Numbered from the stretch's first letter, positions 37,389 to 47,443 are shown. The stretch: DNA of 64,000 bases from Pseudomonas sp. Root71 (GCF_001429045.1 NZ_LMHY01000022.1:140203-204202); one strand, 5' to 3'. The notes: generated from the letters alone by a model not told the origin. A program made the numbers and translations.

Positions 37389-38699
37389 TTAGGCGCGCAA
37401 GGTACGGGTCATGCGCAACGCCAGCAGACTGCCGCCGACAATCACACCCGCCAACAAGTACAGCGCCGCATCGGTCGAGCCGGTGCTGTCCTTGACCCAA
37501 CCCACCAGGTACGGGCTGAGGAAGCCGGCCATTTGCCCCATGGAGTTGATCAGCGCCAGGCCGCCAGCCGCGGCGCCCGCACTGAGCAGGGCGGTCGGCA
37601 CCGGCCAGAACATCGGCAGGCCGGTGAGGGCGCCCATGGTGGCGATGGTCAGGCCGAGAATGGCGATGGCCGGGTTGGCGGCGAAGTTCACCGCGATCAG
37701 CAGCCCCAGCGCGCCCATCAGCATCGGCACCACCAGATGCCAGCGACGTTCCTGGCGCAGGTCCGCCGAACGGCCGACGATCAGCATGAACACCGCGGCC
37801 AGCAGGTACGGAATCGCACTGAGCCAGCCGATCACCAGGTTATCGCTGAAACCCAGGTTCTTGATGATCGACGGCAGCCAGAAGTTGATCGCGTACACGC
37901 CACTCTGGATGCAGAAATAGATCAGGCCGAAGGCCCAGATCGCCGGGTTCCTGAACACCGCCAGCAGCGAATCGGTCGTGGTTTTCGGCTTGTTCGCCAG
38001 ATCTTCGGCGTGGTCGGCTTCCAGCACCGAACGCTCGAACGGTGTCAGCCACTTGGCGTTGGCGTAGCTGTCGCTGAGCAGGAAGTAAGCCAGCGCACCG
38101 AGGATGATGGTGGGAATGCCTTGCAGCAGGAACATCCACTGCCAGCCCGCCAAACCACCTTGGCCGGCGGCGAAGTGGTTGAGAATCCAGCCGGAGAACG
38201 GGCTGCCGAGCAGGCCCGAGACCGGGATCGCCGACATGAACAGTGCCATGATGCGGCCACGGCGGAAGGTCGGGAACCACTGCGAGAGGTACAACACCAC
38301 GCCCGGGAAGAAACCGGCTTCGGCCGCGCCGGTGAACAGGCGCAGGGTATAGAACTCGGTCGGCGTGGTGACGAACAGCAGGCAGGTCGACAGGGTGCCC
38401 CAGGTGATCATCATCAGCGCAATCCAGCGCCGTGGGCCGAATCTGGTCAACGCCAGGTTGCTTGGCACGCCGCACAGTACATAGCCGATAAAGAAGATGC
38501 CGGCGCCGAGGCCGTACACGGTTTCGCTGAACTTCAGCGCATCGAGCATCTGCAGTTTGGCAAATCCAACGTTTACCCGGTCGAGGTAGTTGAACAGGTA
38601 GCAGATGAAAATGAAGGGGATCAAGCGCAGGGTAATGCGCTTGTAGACGGCATTTTTGTCGTCAGCGATGGCGTCGGACGCTACGGCGCTCTGGGTCAT
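37389..38699 (-). CDS. MFS transporter, anion:cation symporter (ACS) type
   Basis: The 436-residue form starts at 38699 (MTQSAVASDAIADDKNAVYK). The first helix signature FIFICYLFNYLDRVNVGFAK is typical of ACS-family carriers for glucarate, galactarate and related acids. Twelve helices follow. It is divergent from a CdaR-type regulator, which in E. coli controls sugar-diacid genes, and near a glycerate kinase. A role in uptake of sugar diacids or glycerate is likely. Confidence 0.88.
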   Translation of the reverse strand: MTQSAVASDAIADDKNAVYKRITLRLIPFIFICYLFNYLDRVNVGFAKLQMLDALKFSETVYGLGAGIFFIGYVLCGVPSNLALTRFGPRRWIALMMITWGTLSTCLLFVTTPTEFYTLRLFTGAAEAGFFPGVVLYLSQWFPTFRRGRIMALFMSAIPVSGLLGSPFSGWILNHFAAGQGGLAGWQWMFLLQGIPTIILGALAYFLLSDSYANAKWLTPFERSVLEADHAEDLANKPKTTTDSLLAVFRNPAIWAFGLIYFCIQSGVYAINFWLPSIIKNLGFSDNLVIGWLSAIPYLLAAVFMLIVGRSADLRQERRWHLVVPMLMGALGLLIAVNFAANPAIAILGLTIATMGALTGLPMFWPVPTALLSAGAAAGGLALINSMGQMAGFLSPYLVGWVKDSTGSTDAALYLLAGVIVGGSLLALRMTRTLRA

Positions 38700-38869
38700 G
38701 GCGGCTCTCTCTTTATTATGATTTTTTGCGATGCAAAGGGTAACGTTGATCGCCCAGAGAGTCTCGACCACCCCCAGGGTGGCTGTCTTTGTGCCTGAGC
38801 ACAGGGTTTGCAACCAAGGCCTGTGCGGGTGAACAACCCGTTCCATCACTGTCTTCAAGGATCACTTGC

Positions 38870-39991
38870 ATGTTCGAACTCGATCACGACCTGGCCCAGG
38901 ACATCGTCGACCGGGCGATGGCTATCCTGCCGTACAACGTCAACGTCATGGACAGCCAGGGCTTGATCCTGGGCAGCGGCGAGCCGGATCGGGTCAACAC
39001 CCGGCATGAAGGCGCGCAACTGGTCCTGGCCAATGGCCGGGTGGTGGAGATCGATGCGCAGACGGCGATTCATCTCAAGGGCGTGCAGCCGGGCATCAAC
39101 CTGCCACTGATGCTTGATCAACGCCTGATCGGTGTATTGGGCATCACCGGTGAACCCGAGCAACTGCGCACCTACGCCGAACTGGTGCGCATGACCGCCG
39201 AGATGCTGGTGGGCCAGCGCAACCAGCAGGCCGAGCAACAATGGCGGCGCCAGCGCTGCGATGATCTGCTGGCGTTGTTGCTCAGCGAAGCCGGGGATGC
39301 GCCGCGACTGGTCGATGAAGCGCAGCAGTTGGGCCTCAAGCCCCAAATGACCCGGGTGCCGTACCTGTTCGAACTGGGACTTGAGCACGCGCCAGGGCAA
39401 ACCGTCGAGGCCCTCAGCGCCTGGTTGACCAGCCGCCACCCCGACAGTTGGTGCGTGAGCTCGGCCAAGACCTCGTTGCTCTGGTGCCGGCCGGCAAGCC
39501 AGACGGTGGAGAACGAGCGCTTGCTGGACAAGCTCGACGGCCTGGGCTGGAACATCCTGCGCATTGCCGTGGGCGGGCAGGCCGATGGCCTTTCGGGCTT
39601 GCGGCGCTGCTATCGCCGGGTCGGTGACTTGTTGGCCTACGGGCGCGAGGTGTTGCCGCGCTCGCGATTGCTGACGCTCAACCGCTATCGGCTGCCGGTG
39701 ATGCTCTGGCGCCACCGCAACGACGACGCCCTCGACGAACTGCTCAATCCGCTGCGCAAGGTCATTGCCAAGGACAACAACGGCCAGTTGCTGGCAACCC
39801 TGCGCAGCTGGTGCGAACACGACGGCCAGAGCCAGGCCTGCGCCGATGCACTGGGCATTCACCGCAACAGCCTGCGCTACCGCATGGAGCGGATTGCCGA
39901 GCTGAGCGGGGTTGATCCGTTGCGGCTCGACGGGATGCTCGCGCTGTATCTGGGGGTGCAACTGCTGCCCCAGACAGACACCCAACCATGA
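38870..39991 (+). CDS. cdaR: Sugar-diacid responsive regulator, CdaR family
   Basis: The 373-residue protein starts at ATG 38870, with AAGGA eight bases upstream. It has the N-terminal diacid-sensing domain (DLAQDIVDRAMAILPYNVNV, INLPLMLDQRLIGVLGITG) and a C-terminal PucR-type HTH (CADALGIHRNSLRYRMERIAEL). In E. coli CdaR activates genes for glucarate and glycerate use. Divergent from the ACS carrier, it likely controls it and the downstream kinase. Confidence 0.9.
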   Translation: MFELDHDLAQDIVDRAMAILPYNVNVMDSQGLILGSGEPDRVNTRHEGAQLVLANGRVVEIDAQTAIHLKGVQPGINLPLMLDQRLIGVLGITGEPEQLRTYAELVRMTAEMLVGQRNQQAEQQWRRQRCDDLLALLLSEAGDAPRLVDEAQQLGLKPQMTRVPYLFELGLEHAPGQTVEALSAWLTSRHPDSWCVSSAKTSLLWCRPASQTVENERLLDKLDGLGWNILRIAVGGQADGLSGLRRCYRRVGDLLAYGREVLPRSRLLTLNRYRLPVMLWRHRNDDALDELLNPLRKVIAKDNNGQLLATLRSWCEHDGQSQACADALGIHRNSLRYRMERIAELSGVDPLRLDGMLALYLGVQLLPQTDTQP

Positions 39992-40006
39992 ATCACGCAA
40001 TTCCCC

Positions 40007-40096
40007 TGTGGGAGCGGGCTTGCTCGCGAAGAGGCCATCACATCCAACATCAATGCTGATTGACCCACCGCTTTCGCGAGCAAGCCCGCTCCCACA
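40007..40096. repeat. REP-like palindrome, type B (copy 2)
   Basis: Arms at 40007-40030 and 40073-40096 are identical to those at 36114-36202. It separates the regulator from the glycerate kinase gene. Confidence 0.85.
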
Positions 40097-40211
40097 AAAG
40101 GCCGGTACTTTGTGGAAATGAACAATAATCCTCAACACCGCTTGTGCAGCGGCCCGGCGTTATTGTTCCTGGCGGCTGGCAGCATGTGGGCATTGGAACT
40201 GGAGAATTCCC

Positions 40212-41348
40212 ATGAAAATCGTGATCGCCCCCGACTCGTTCAAGGACAGCCTCAGCGCCCAAGGCGTGGCCGATGCCATTGCATTGGGATTGGCCCAGGT
40301 CTGGCCTGATGCGCAACTGATCAAATGCCCGATGGCCGACGGCGGGGAAGGGACTGTCGAGTCGATCCTGGCGGCGTGCGATGGCGAACTGCGCCGCAAT
40401 GAGGTGCGCGGGCCTTTAGGGGCTACGGTGAATGCCGCTTGGGGCTGGTTGCCCGATAGCCACACCGCGATTATCGAAATGGCCGAAGCCAGCGGGTTGC
40501 AGTTGGTCCCTCTGGCTCAGCGTGATGCATGCATCAGCAGCACCTTCGGGACCGGGCAATTGATCCGCGCCGCGCTGGATGCCGGTGCGCAACGGGTGAT
40601 CCTGGCGATTGGCGGCAGTGCGACCAACGACGGCGGCGCCGGTGCCATGCAGGCCCTGGGCGTGAAACTGCTCGACTTCCAGGGGCAAACGCTGTCACCG
40701 GGCGGCCTCGCCCTGGCGCAGTTGGCCCGCGTCGACTTGAGTGACATCGATCCGCGCCTGACCCAGGTGCGTTTCGACATCGCCGCCGACGTCAACAATC
40801 CGCTGTGCGGCCCCCACGGTGCCTCGACGATCTTCGGCCCGCAAAAAGGCGCCTCGCCGGTGCAGGTCGAACAGCTGGACCACGCTTTGGGGCACTTTGC
40901 CGACCATTGCGCACAGGCCTTGAACCACGACGTACGCGACGAGCCGGGCAGTGGCGCGGCGGGCGGTCTGGGGTTTGCCGCCAAGGCGTTCCTCGGTGCG
41001 CAATTCAAGGCGGGTGTTGAAGTGGTGGCCGAACTCGTGGGCCTGGCCGACGCCGTTGCGGGCGCCGACCTGGTGATCACCGGTGAAGGACGTTTCGATG
41101 CGCAAACCCTGCGCGGCAAGACGCCCTTTGGCGTGGCGCGGGTTGCCCGGGAACACGGCGTGCCGGTCATCGTCATCGCGGGCACGTTGGGCGAGGGCTA
41201 TCAGGCACTGTACGAGCACGGTATCGACGCGGCGTTTGCCCTGGCGAGCGGGCCGATGACCCTGGAGCAGGCCTGTGCCGAGGCGCCGCGCTTGCTGCGT
41301 GAGCGGGCGACCGATGTGGCGCGGGTCTGGCGGATGGCCAGCCGGTAA
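40212..41348 (+). CDS. Glycerate kinase
   Basis: The 378-residue enzyme belongs to the GarK/GlxK glycerate kinase type: start MKIVIAPDSFKDSLSAQGVA, the conserved CPMADGGEGTVES near residue 36, IGGSATNDGGAGAMQALG near residue 133 and ITGEGRFDAQTLRGKTP near residue 290. It phosphorylates D-glycerate to 2-phosphoglycerate, the last step of glucarate and glyoxylate use, which matches the adjacent regulator and transporter. GGAG precedes the start. Confidence 0.93.
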   Translation: MKIVIAPDSFKDSLSAQGVADAIALGLAQVWPDAQLIKCPMADGGEGTVESILAACDGELRRNEVRGPLGATVNAAWGWLPDSHTAIIEMAEASGLQLVPLAQRDACISSTFGTGQLIRAALDAGAQRVILAIGGSATNDGGAGAMQALGVKLLDFQGQTLSPGGLALAQLARVDLSDIDPRLTQVRFDIAADVNNPLCGPHGASTIFGPQKGASPVQVEQLDHALGHFADHCAQALNHDVRDEPGSGAAGGLGFAAKAFLGAQFKAGVEVVAELVGLADAVAGADLVITGEGRFDAQTLRGKTPFGVARVAREHGVPVIVIAGTLGEGYQALYEHGIDAAFALASGPMTLEQACAEAPRLLRERATDVARVWRMASR

Positions 41349-41443
41349 ACGTTTGAACACCCTTAAACAAGTGATGGCGAGGTGCCGTACTGCGCGATTT
41401 GAGATAGGGTTGTGGCCAGGAATACGCGCCACAGGAGAACGCC

Positions 41444-42631
41444 ATGCGCTACTCAGCCTTGACCCAACGAATCGCCGGTGACGGAGCGGCGGCCTGGCAG
41501 ATTCACGATCGAGCGCTGGCGCTGCGCGAGCAGGGTGTCGATGTCTTGCTGCTGTCGATCGGCGACCCGGATTTCGACACCCCACCACCCATCGTCCAGG
41601 CCGCGATTGGCAGTTTGCTGGCCGGCGACACGCATTACCCGGCGGTGCGCGGCAGCCAGGGCTTGCGCGACAGCATCGCCCGGCATCATCGCCAGCGCAG
41701 CGGCCAGGCAGTGGATGCGCGGCACGTGATCGTCTTCCCCGGGGCGCAGTGCGCGGTGTATTCGGTGGTGCAATGCCTGCTCGATCCGGGGGACGAAGTG
41801 CTCGTCGCCGAACCGATGTACGTGACCTACGAAGGCGTGTTCGGCGCCTGCGGGGCGAAAGTGGTGCCGGTACCGGTGCGTTCGCAGAACGGCTTTCGAG
41901 TCGATCCGGCGGATGTCGCGGCACTGATCACGCCGAACACCCGCGCGATGTTGCTCAACAGCCCGAACAACCCCTCCGGCGCCAACCTGCCGCTGACGAC
42001 CTGGAAAGCGCTGGCCGAATTGTGCATTCGCCATGACCTGTGGTTGATCAGCGACGAGGTCTACAGCGAACTGCTGTTCGAGGGCGAACACATCAGCCCC
42101 GCGAGCTTGCCGGGCATGGCCGAACGCACGGCGACGATCAACAGCCTGTCGAAGTCCCACGCCATGAGTGGCTGGCGGGTGGGGTGGGTGATCGGGCCGC
42201 AAACGCTGTGTGAACATTTGGTGAATCTGTCGTTGTGCATGCTGTTCGGCATTCCGGATTTCATCCAGAACGCCGCGCAGTTGGCGCTGGATGAAAACCT
42301 GCCGCACGTGGCGCTGATGCGTGAGGAGTATCGCCAGCGTCGCGACCTGGTGTGCGCCAGCCTGGATCTGTGCCCTGGCATCCGGGCGATTCGCCCCGAT
42401 GGCGGCATGTTCGTGATGGTCGACGTGCGTCAGACCGGGTTGTCGGCCCAGCACTTTGCCGAGCGGTTGCTGGACGGCTATGGCGTGTCGGTGCTGGCCG
42501 GCGAAGCCTTCGGGCCGAGTGCGGCGGGGCATATTCGCCTCGGCCTGGTGGTGGACCGACTGAAGCTGGCGGATGCCTGCCGACGTATTTCCCTGTGTGT
42601 GACGGACTTGCTCGAGGGGCGGCGGGCCTGA
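41444..42631 (+). CDS. PLP-dependent aminotransferase, class I/II
   Basis: The 395-residue protein has the fold-type I pattern: VLLLSIGDPDFDTPPPIVQAA, LLNSPNNPSGANLP with the conserved Asn/Pro, WLISDEVYSELLF, and the PLP lysine in TINSLSKSHAMSGWRVGW near residue 238. The Arg of GHIRLGLVV binds the substrate carboxylate. Substrate amino acid unknown. A copy of its upstream region and first 30 codons is present at 48148-48284. Confidence 0.9.
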   Translation: MRYSALTQRIAGDGAAAWQIHDRALALREQGVDVLLLSIGDPDFDTPPPIVQAAIGSLLAGDTHYPAVRGSQGLRDSIARHHRQRSGQAVDARHVIVFPGAQCAVYSVVQCLLDPGDEVLVAEPMYVTYEGVFGACGAKVVPVPVRSQNGFRVDPADVAALITPNTRAMLLNSPNNPSGANLPLTTWKALAELCIRHDLWLISDEVYSELLFEGEHISPASLPGMAERTATINSLSKSHAMSGWRVGWVIGPQTLCEHLVNLSLCMLFGIPDFIQNAAQLALDENLPHVALMREEYRQRRDLVCASLDLCPGIRAIRPDGGMFVMVDVRQTGLSAQHFAERLLDGYGVSVLAGEAFGPSAAGHIRLGLVVDRLKLADACRRISLCVTDLLEGRRA

Positions 42632-42713
42632 GGTTTTTCACCCCGGCCTGAGCGCTGAACGTGCGATCCAACCCCGTCTGAACCTGTTCCAGCCGTGCAA
42701 AAAAAGTGCGGAT

Positions 42714-42733
42714 ACCTGTCAACTTTGACAGTA
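42714..42733. promoter_or_regulatory. lux-box-like palindrome upstream of the autotransporter gene
   Basis: ACCTGTCAACTTTGACAGTA has the CT-N12-AG layout of lux boxes (CTGTCAACTTTGACAG) with an arm pair TGTCAA/TTGACA. It lies 160 bases before the gene at 42893. Related elements lie at 44799 and 47876. A LuxR-type HTH protein is encoded at 47444. Confidence 0.55.
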
Positions 42734-42892
42734 TCGCGTTGCTAAAAACTGCCGTTTAATTCGCTCAAGGTCCAGTTACCGAGCAGAGCGAAGGGACAGT
42801 GCTGCGCTTACCCGATGTCTCGATCTGCCAGACAGGCTTGGTGGCCATTGCGTGCGCAAAGGTCGAAGTGTTGTTCATGGGAGAACGATGTC

Positions 42893-44761
42893 ATGGCGAG
42901 TTACGGCAGCAAGCAAATATTACCCGCATGGAGTCAACGCGAACCTGGGCGCAATGGCCCATTGGAGTTCGTCAAACCGGATGTCAGTACTGTAACGCTG
43001 CCTGGAAACCCGCCAGGCCTGTTCCCTCGGGCTTCACTGGATGCCGGAATCCTGTTGCAGGTTACAGCCTGGGCGACACTTCCACCTGATGGTGAAACGG
43101 AAACCGTGACACTTCAGATTGCGCGGGTCGGCAGTGATGAATACGAAGATGTTGCGAGTGTCGACTACACCGAAGGTACGTCCTCTTTCCCTTTGCCGAT
43201 CACCCTCCCGGCTGACTTTCTGTTGAAAGATGAAAACGAGGGGGCATTCAAGATCCGTTATCAACATGTTAACTGGGTTGGGACGCCTGCCGAGTCGGAG
43301 GATGTGCCGGTCTTTATCGACAAGACCCCGCCTAACGGTACAGCGGCACCTGGCAAGATCACATTTTCAATTACGCCGCCCTTCACCGAGACCAATCTTG
43401 CCGGGTTGACGGACGTTGATGGCACCATCCCCACCTGGACCGGGGCAGCGGAAGGTGACCAGGTGGCCTTTGCCTGGATGAAGGACCGGTTGCCCGAAGA
43501 CCCGGATTTAATCGTACCAATTGATGTGGTCGAGTTGGGGGCGGACCGAAAGGTGAAGTTCCCGGTTGACCTGATTCGCTTACTGGGTGACGGCGGCTTC
43601 TGTGGTGGCTATACCATTTTCGACAAGGCGGGTACAGTCACCGGCAACGCCAGCGGCAACCATGTGATCGCGCTCGACAGCAGCGGCACTGAACCGCGGG
43701 CACCGGCATCGACCGCCGTCGTTCATATCGGCTCGGGGGATGCAACGTTCAAACTGGCCGGCGGTGCCGTCGACCTCGGTGCGTTTTCCTACGACCTGAT
43801 CAAGCAGGGCGAAAACGACTGGTATCTGAATACGGCTACAAAAACCATCAGCCCGGGTACCCAATCGGTGATGGCGCTGTTCAATGCCGCGCCTACTGTC
43901 TGGTACGGAGAACTCAGCACTTTGCGCAGTCGCATGGGCGAAGTGCGCATGGACAACGGCAAGGCCGGTGGTTGGATTCGGGCCTATGGCAACAAGTTCG
44001 ATGTCAGCGCCGGTTCCGGTGTGGCCTACCAGCAAACCCAGCAGGGGCTGTCGTTCGGTGCCGATGCCCCCTTGCCGATGGGTGACGGCCAGTGGTTGGT
44101 GGGACTGCTGGGTGGTTACAGCAAGTCTGACCTGAACATGACCCGTGGCACCAGTGGCACGGTTGATAGCTACTACCTGGGTGCCTACACCACCTGGATG
44201 GATGAACCGAGCGGGTACTATTTCGACGGTGTGCTCAAGTTCAACCGCTTCCAGAATGAGTCCGATGTACGACTCAGTGACGGCACAAAAGCCAAGGGTG
44301 ACTACAACAACAATGGTGTCGGTGCGTCGCTCGAGTTCGGCCGGCATATCAAGTTGGCGGACGACTACTTTGTCGAGCCTTTTACCCAGTTGTCGGGAGT
44401 GGTCGTCCAGGGCGCCAGTTATGACCTGGACAACGGCTTGTCCGCGCAGGGCGATCGCGCGCGATCCTTGCTTGGCAAGGTCGGTGCCACCACCGGACGC
44501 AATTTCAACCTGGGTGAAGGCAAAGTCGTGCAACCGTACCTGCGGGCGGCTTATGTGCACGAGTTCGCCGAGAACAACGATGTTGAGGTCAATAACAACC
44601 CGTTCAAATCCGATCTTTCCGGCTCCCGTGGTGAGCTGGGAGCGGGGATCGCCATGACCCTGAGAGGCAAGGTCTCAGTGCACGCCGATTTTGATTACAG
44701 CAACGGCAATAAAATCGAGCAGCCTTGGGGTTTCAACCTTGGTGCGCGTTACAGCTGGTAA
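42893..44761 (+). CDS. Ig-like domains fused to an autotransporter beta-barrel, no signal peptide
   Basis: The start at 42893 (GGGAG nine bases upstream) gives 622 residues. Residues about 1-280 read as two or three Ig-like or fibronectin-like beta domains (VPVFIDKTPPNGTAAPGKIT, then LADVDG-type and DKAGTVTGNASGNHVIAL segments). From about residue 335 it is a pertactin-type autotransporter barrel (FNAAPTVWYGELSTLRSRMG, WIRAYGNKFDVSAG, ending LGARYSW with a terminal Trp). The N-terminus, MASYGSKQILPAWSQREPGR, has no signal peptide, so normal Sec-dependent secretion is doubtful. It looks like a recombination product of two families. Confidence 0.75.
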   Translation: MASYGSKQILPAWSQREPGRNGPLEFVKPDVSTVTLPGNPPGLFPRASLDAGILLQVTAWATLPPDGETETVTLQIARVGSDEYEDVASVDYTEGTSSFPLPITLPADFLLKDENEGAFKIRYQHVNWVGTPAESEDVPVFIDKTPPNGTAAPGKITFSITPPFTETNLAGLTDVDGTIPTWTGAAEGDQVAFAWMKDRLPEDPDLIVPIDVVELGADRKVKFPVDLIRLLGDGGFCGGYTIFDKAGTVTGNASGNHVIALDSSGTEPRAPASTAVVHIGSGDATFKLAGGAVDLGAFSYDLIKQGENDWYLNTATKTISPGTQSVMALFNAAPTVWYGELSTLRSRMGEVRMDNGKAGGWIRAYGNKFDVSAGSGVAYQQTQQGLSFGADAPLPMGDGQWLVGLLGGYSKSDLNMTRGTSGTVDSYYLGAYTTWMDEPSGYYFDGVLKFNRFQNESDVRLSDGTKAKGDYNNNGVGASLEFGRHIKLADDYFVEPFTQLSGVVVQGASYDLDNGLSAQGDRARSLLGKVGATTGRNFNLGEGKVVQPYLRAAYVHEFAENNDVEVNNNPFKSDLSGSRGELGAGIAMTLRGKVSVHADFDYSNGNKIEQPWGFNLGARYSW

Positions 44762-44798
44762 TTAAACTTCTGAAGTAGCCAGCAATTACTGTCGAGTG

Positions 44799-44814
44799 CT
44801 GTCATTGATGACGG
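44799..44814. promoter_or_regulatory. Lux-box-like element upstream of the RHS remnant
   Basis: CTGTCATTGATGACGG is a CT-N12-GG variant with the same CTGTCA and TGAC arms as at 42714. It lies 100 bases before the ATG at 44914. Confidence 0.4.
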
Positions 44815-44913
44815 TACTTGGCGCTCCCGAAAACGGAGCTGAGTGTTGATTGCGCTCGGGGCTCTTTGACTCTGTGAGTCTCCAGCGCTTGTCACCCGGC
44901 GCAGGAGATATCC

Positions 44914-46588
44914 ATGTCATCAGAGCAAACCGTTGTGCCGCTGCCGCCACCGACCACAGACCCTGCGCCCTTGAGCAATATCGAGGGCGGGGAAACCAAT
45001 CTGTTGCACCGAACGGCCTGGAGTGACTCGAGCAATCCACTCAAGGTGTGTTTCGATCCATGGGATAACTCGCAACCGTCCGAGAAGGATCCGGAGTCAA
45101 TCCAGATCCTCCTCAACGACGTTGAAATCACTCGCAAGGAATGGACGGCGCCTATGCGTATGACGAGCGTGGGCGCCTGGTCGACTACAAATGCACTGGC
45201 AGTCAACGGCCGGAGGACCCTTATGGAAAAATCATCAAATGTCAGGTTTTCGGTTTTGATGCGCAGGACAACCTGGACTTCGTGGAGACGACCTTCGAGT
45301 GTGGGCTCATGTGATCTATTTCGAATACACCAACGAGAAAGACCCGTGTCAATTGACCGGGCTCACCAATACGTTGACCCCGGCGCTACCGGGCGATCCG
45401 CTTTATCCGCCCAGAATTTATTTTACTTATGACGCCGACGGTAATCTGCTGCAGGACGAAGTGGGGCGTATTTTGCGGTATGACAGTCTGGGTCGTCTGA
45501 TCAGTGTCAGTGCCCAGGCAGGCGAAAAAGCCACTGGCTATCACTATGACTCGCTGGACACCTTGAGTGGACTCGGCACCGCTGGCGGCAATGAACAGCG
45601 CTTTTATCAGGACGGTAATCTGGCCAATCTGATCACGGGTGCCAATAGCAGTACTTTCCTGCGAGCTGACGGCAAAGTGCTCGCCGAGCATCAGGCAGGT
45701 GCCGACCCAAAGTCCCTACTCCTTGTCAGCGATGACAAGAGCAGCGTGTTGTGCGAGTTGAGCCAGGACGGGCGCAATGAAGTCACGTATTCGGCGTATG
45801 GCCATCGTGCGGATGACTCGGCGCTCAGTGGGCATTTGGGTTACAACGGCGAACGACGGGAAGCGCAAACCGGATGGTATCTGTTGGGCAACGGGTATCG
45901 GGCGTTCAATCCGTTGTTGATGCGGTTTCATAGTCCGGATAGTTGGAGCCCGTTTGGGGATGGGGGGATGAATGGGTATGCGTATGTGTCGGGGAATCCG
46001 ATTGGTTATACGGATCCGACGGGGCATTTCAAGTTTAAACTACTCGCTGTTTTTTTTATGAATAGCGGTATCGACGATGCGGCCCAGGCGGTAGGCCGGG
46101 GAGCGGCCAGAGCGACCAGAGCGTCCAGTTCGGTCGTGCAGGGGACATCAAGAACTGCGGGCCGGGTAACGAATGGTGCGAACTCGGCAGTGGGTGCTGA
46201 TATGTTGGAAGGTTATACGATGACTAACAGCTCTGGGGTCTACAAGTTTGAGGCAACGACATCGGTTGCTCAACAAACCGGTCTCAGGGGTGGGAGTAAT
46301 GTCTCCTTGTCAGCGCTGCCCTCTACACCGGGACCAAGTCGTGCCACTCCTGCAGTGACACATGCGCCTCAACAACCGCGAGGTTCAGGGGCAACGACTA
46401 ACCCTAGCCCCGCGAGACCTCTTCCGCCGCCGGCGAAACAGGCCAACTTGAAGGAATTCAAAAAAATGAGTGTTTTTGAACGCGAAGATTATATGCGTAG
46501 AGGCGGTATAGATCCCACAAATGGTATAGAACCATCCACTAAGAAGAATTGGATGGATGTACGAGGTAACAGAGATAGATACAAATAG
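44914..46588 (+). pseudogene. RHS/YD-repeat gene, frame-disrupted, with orphan C-terminal tip
   Basis: A good ribosome binding site precedes ATG 44914, and the first 75 codons read as an Ig-like module start (MSSEQTVVPLPPPTTDPAPL, ending LLNDVEITRKEW). RHS sequence follows in another frame (about 45140-45310: YDERGRLVDYKC), then in a third frame to 46588: TYDADGNLLQDEVGRILRYD repeats and the RHS core LGYNGERREAQTGWYLLGNGY...DPTGH. The tip after it (about 46035-46588) is unrelated and more AT-rich, as in polymorphic toxins; no toxin family is recognised. At least two frame changes are needed, so a full-length product is unlikely. Confidence 0.7.
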
Positions 46589-46655
46589 GAAACTTGCGAC
46601 TTATCCGCGTTTCAATGGGAGTGGACTTTGATTGTTTGATGACCTTTCCAGGGCG

Positions 46656-47393
46656 TTAAAGCATCAACCCACCAACCCGCGCAAACTCCACCAACCCACC
46701 GTCATGGCCAAGCCCCAACTTGTCCATGGCGGTGCGTTTCTGTCGGCTGATGGTTTTTTCACTGCGGTTCAGTTGCGCCGCAATCTGCCGGCCGGACAAT
46801 CCCTGGACAAACAACCTGACCACCTCCAGCTCCCGCTCGGACAGTTTCATCGACGGCATGTCTGTACGGCTGGACGGCACGCTCCGGGCTTGCAGGATTT
46901 CTGCGATCGTCGGGCACAGGTGGCGCCGGCCTTTGATCACCGTCTGCACTGCCGATTTCAGCTCGGTCATGGGGCTGCGCTTGTCGAACAGGCCCCTGAC
47001 GCCAATATTGAGCAACGCTTGCAGTAGCGAAGGGTTGCGCAACACGGTCATCACCATCAGCGGTATGTGGCTGAAATGACGCTGCAGGTAACCCATCAAT
47101 GCCAGGCCATCGGGAAAGCGTCCGTCAGGCATCGAGTAGTCGCTGATCAGCAAATCACAGGGGGTGTTCTGCAAATGGGTGATCAGTTCATCCGCGTTAT
47201 GTGCCAGGGCAACAATCCTGAATGCTGAACCGGGTTGCGCGCACAGGGTCATCTTGGCCCCGGTCAGCACCACGGGATGGTCATCGGCGAGGATAATGCG
47301 TAGCGCGTTGTCCGGGCGGTGCCTGCACGATACGGGCGTATCGTCACAGGCACGGGGACGGGGGAAGGCATGAAGTGTCTGGTCCGGATTCAT
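46656..47393 (-). CDS. Response regulator with LuxR-type HTH (NarL/FixJ family)
   Basis: The 245-residue protein has a receiver domain: acidic pair in IILADDHPVVLTG, phospho-Asp in LLISDYSMPDGRFPDG near residue 85 and Lys in GLFDKRSP. The C-terminal HTH is LSERELEVVRLFVQGLSGRQIAAQLNRSEKTISRQKRTAM. The first 30 residues are an unusual basic extension. No sensor kinase gene lies nearby. The upstream LuxR-type gene is only 50 bases away on the same strand, so the two are probably co-transcribed. Confidence 0.9.
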   Translation of the reverse strand: MNPDQTLHAFPRPRACDDTPVSCRHRPDNALRIILADDHPVVLTGAKMTLCAQPGSAFRIVALAHNADELITHLQNTPCDLLISDYSMPDGRFPDGLALMGYLQRHFSHIPLMVMTVLRNPSLLQALLNIGVRGLFDKRSPMTELKSAVQTVIKGRRHLCPTIAEILQARSVPSSRTDMPSMKLSERELEVVRLFVQGLSGRQIAAQLNRSEKTISRQKRTAMDKLGLGHDGGLVEFARVGGLML

Positions 47394-47443
47394 TGGGTGT
47401 CCCTAGGGCGCGATGACACGCGGCCCCTTGGGGACGGACTGGC

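Noticed and set aside
37533..38798. A 421-codon frame antisense to the MFS gene
   Set aside because: His/Gln-rich reading typical of reverse-complement noise; the MFS frame has clear helices and motifs.
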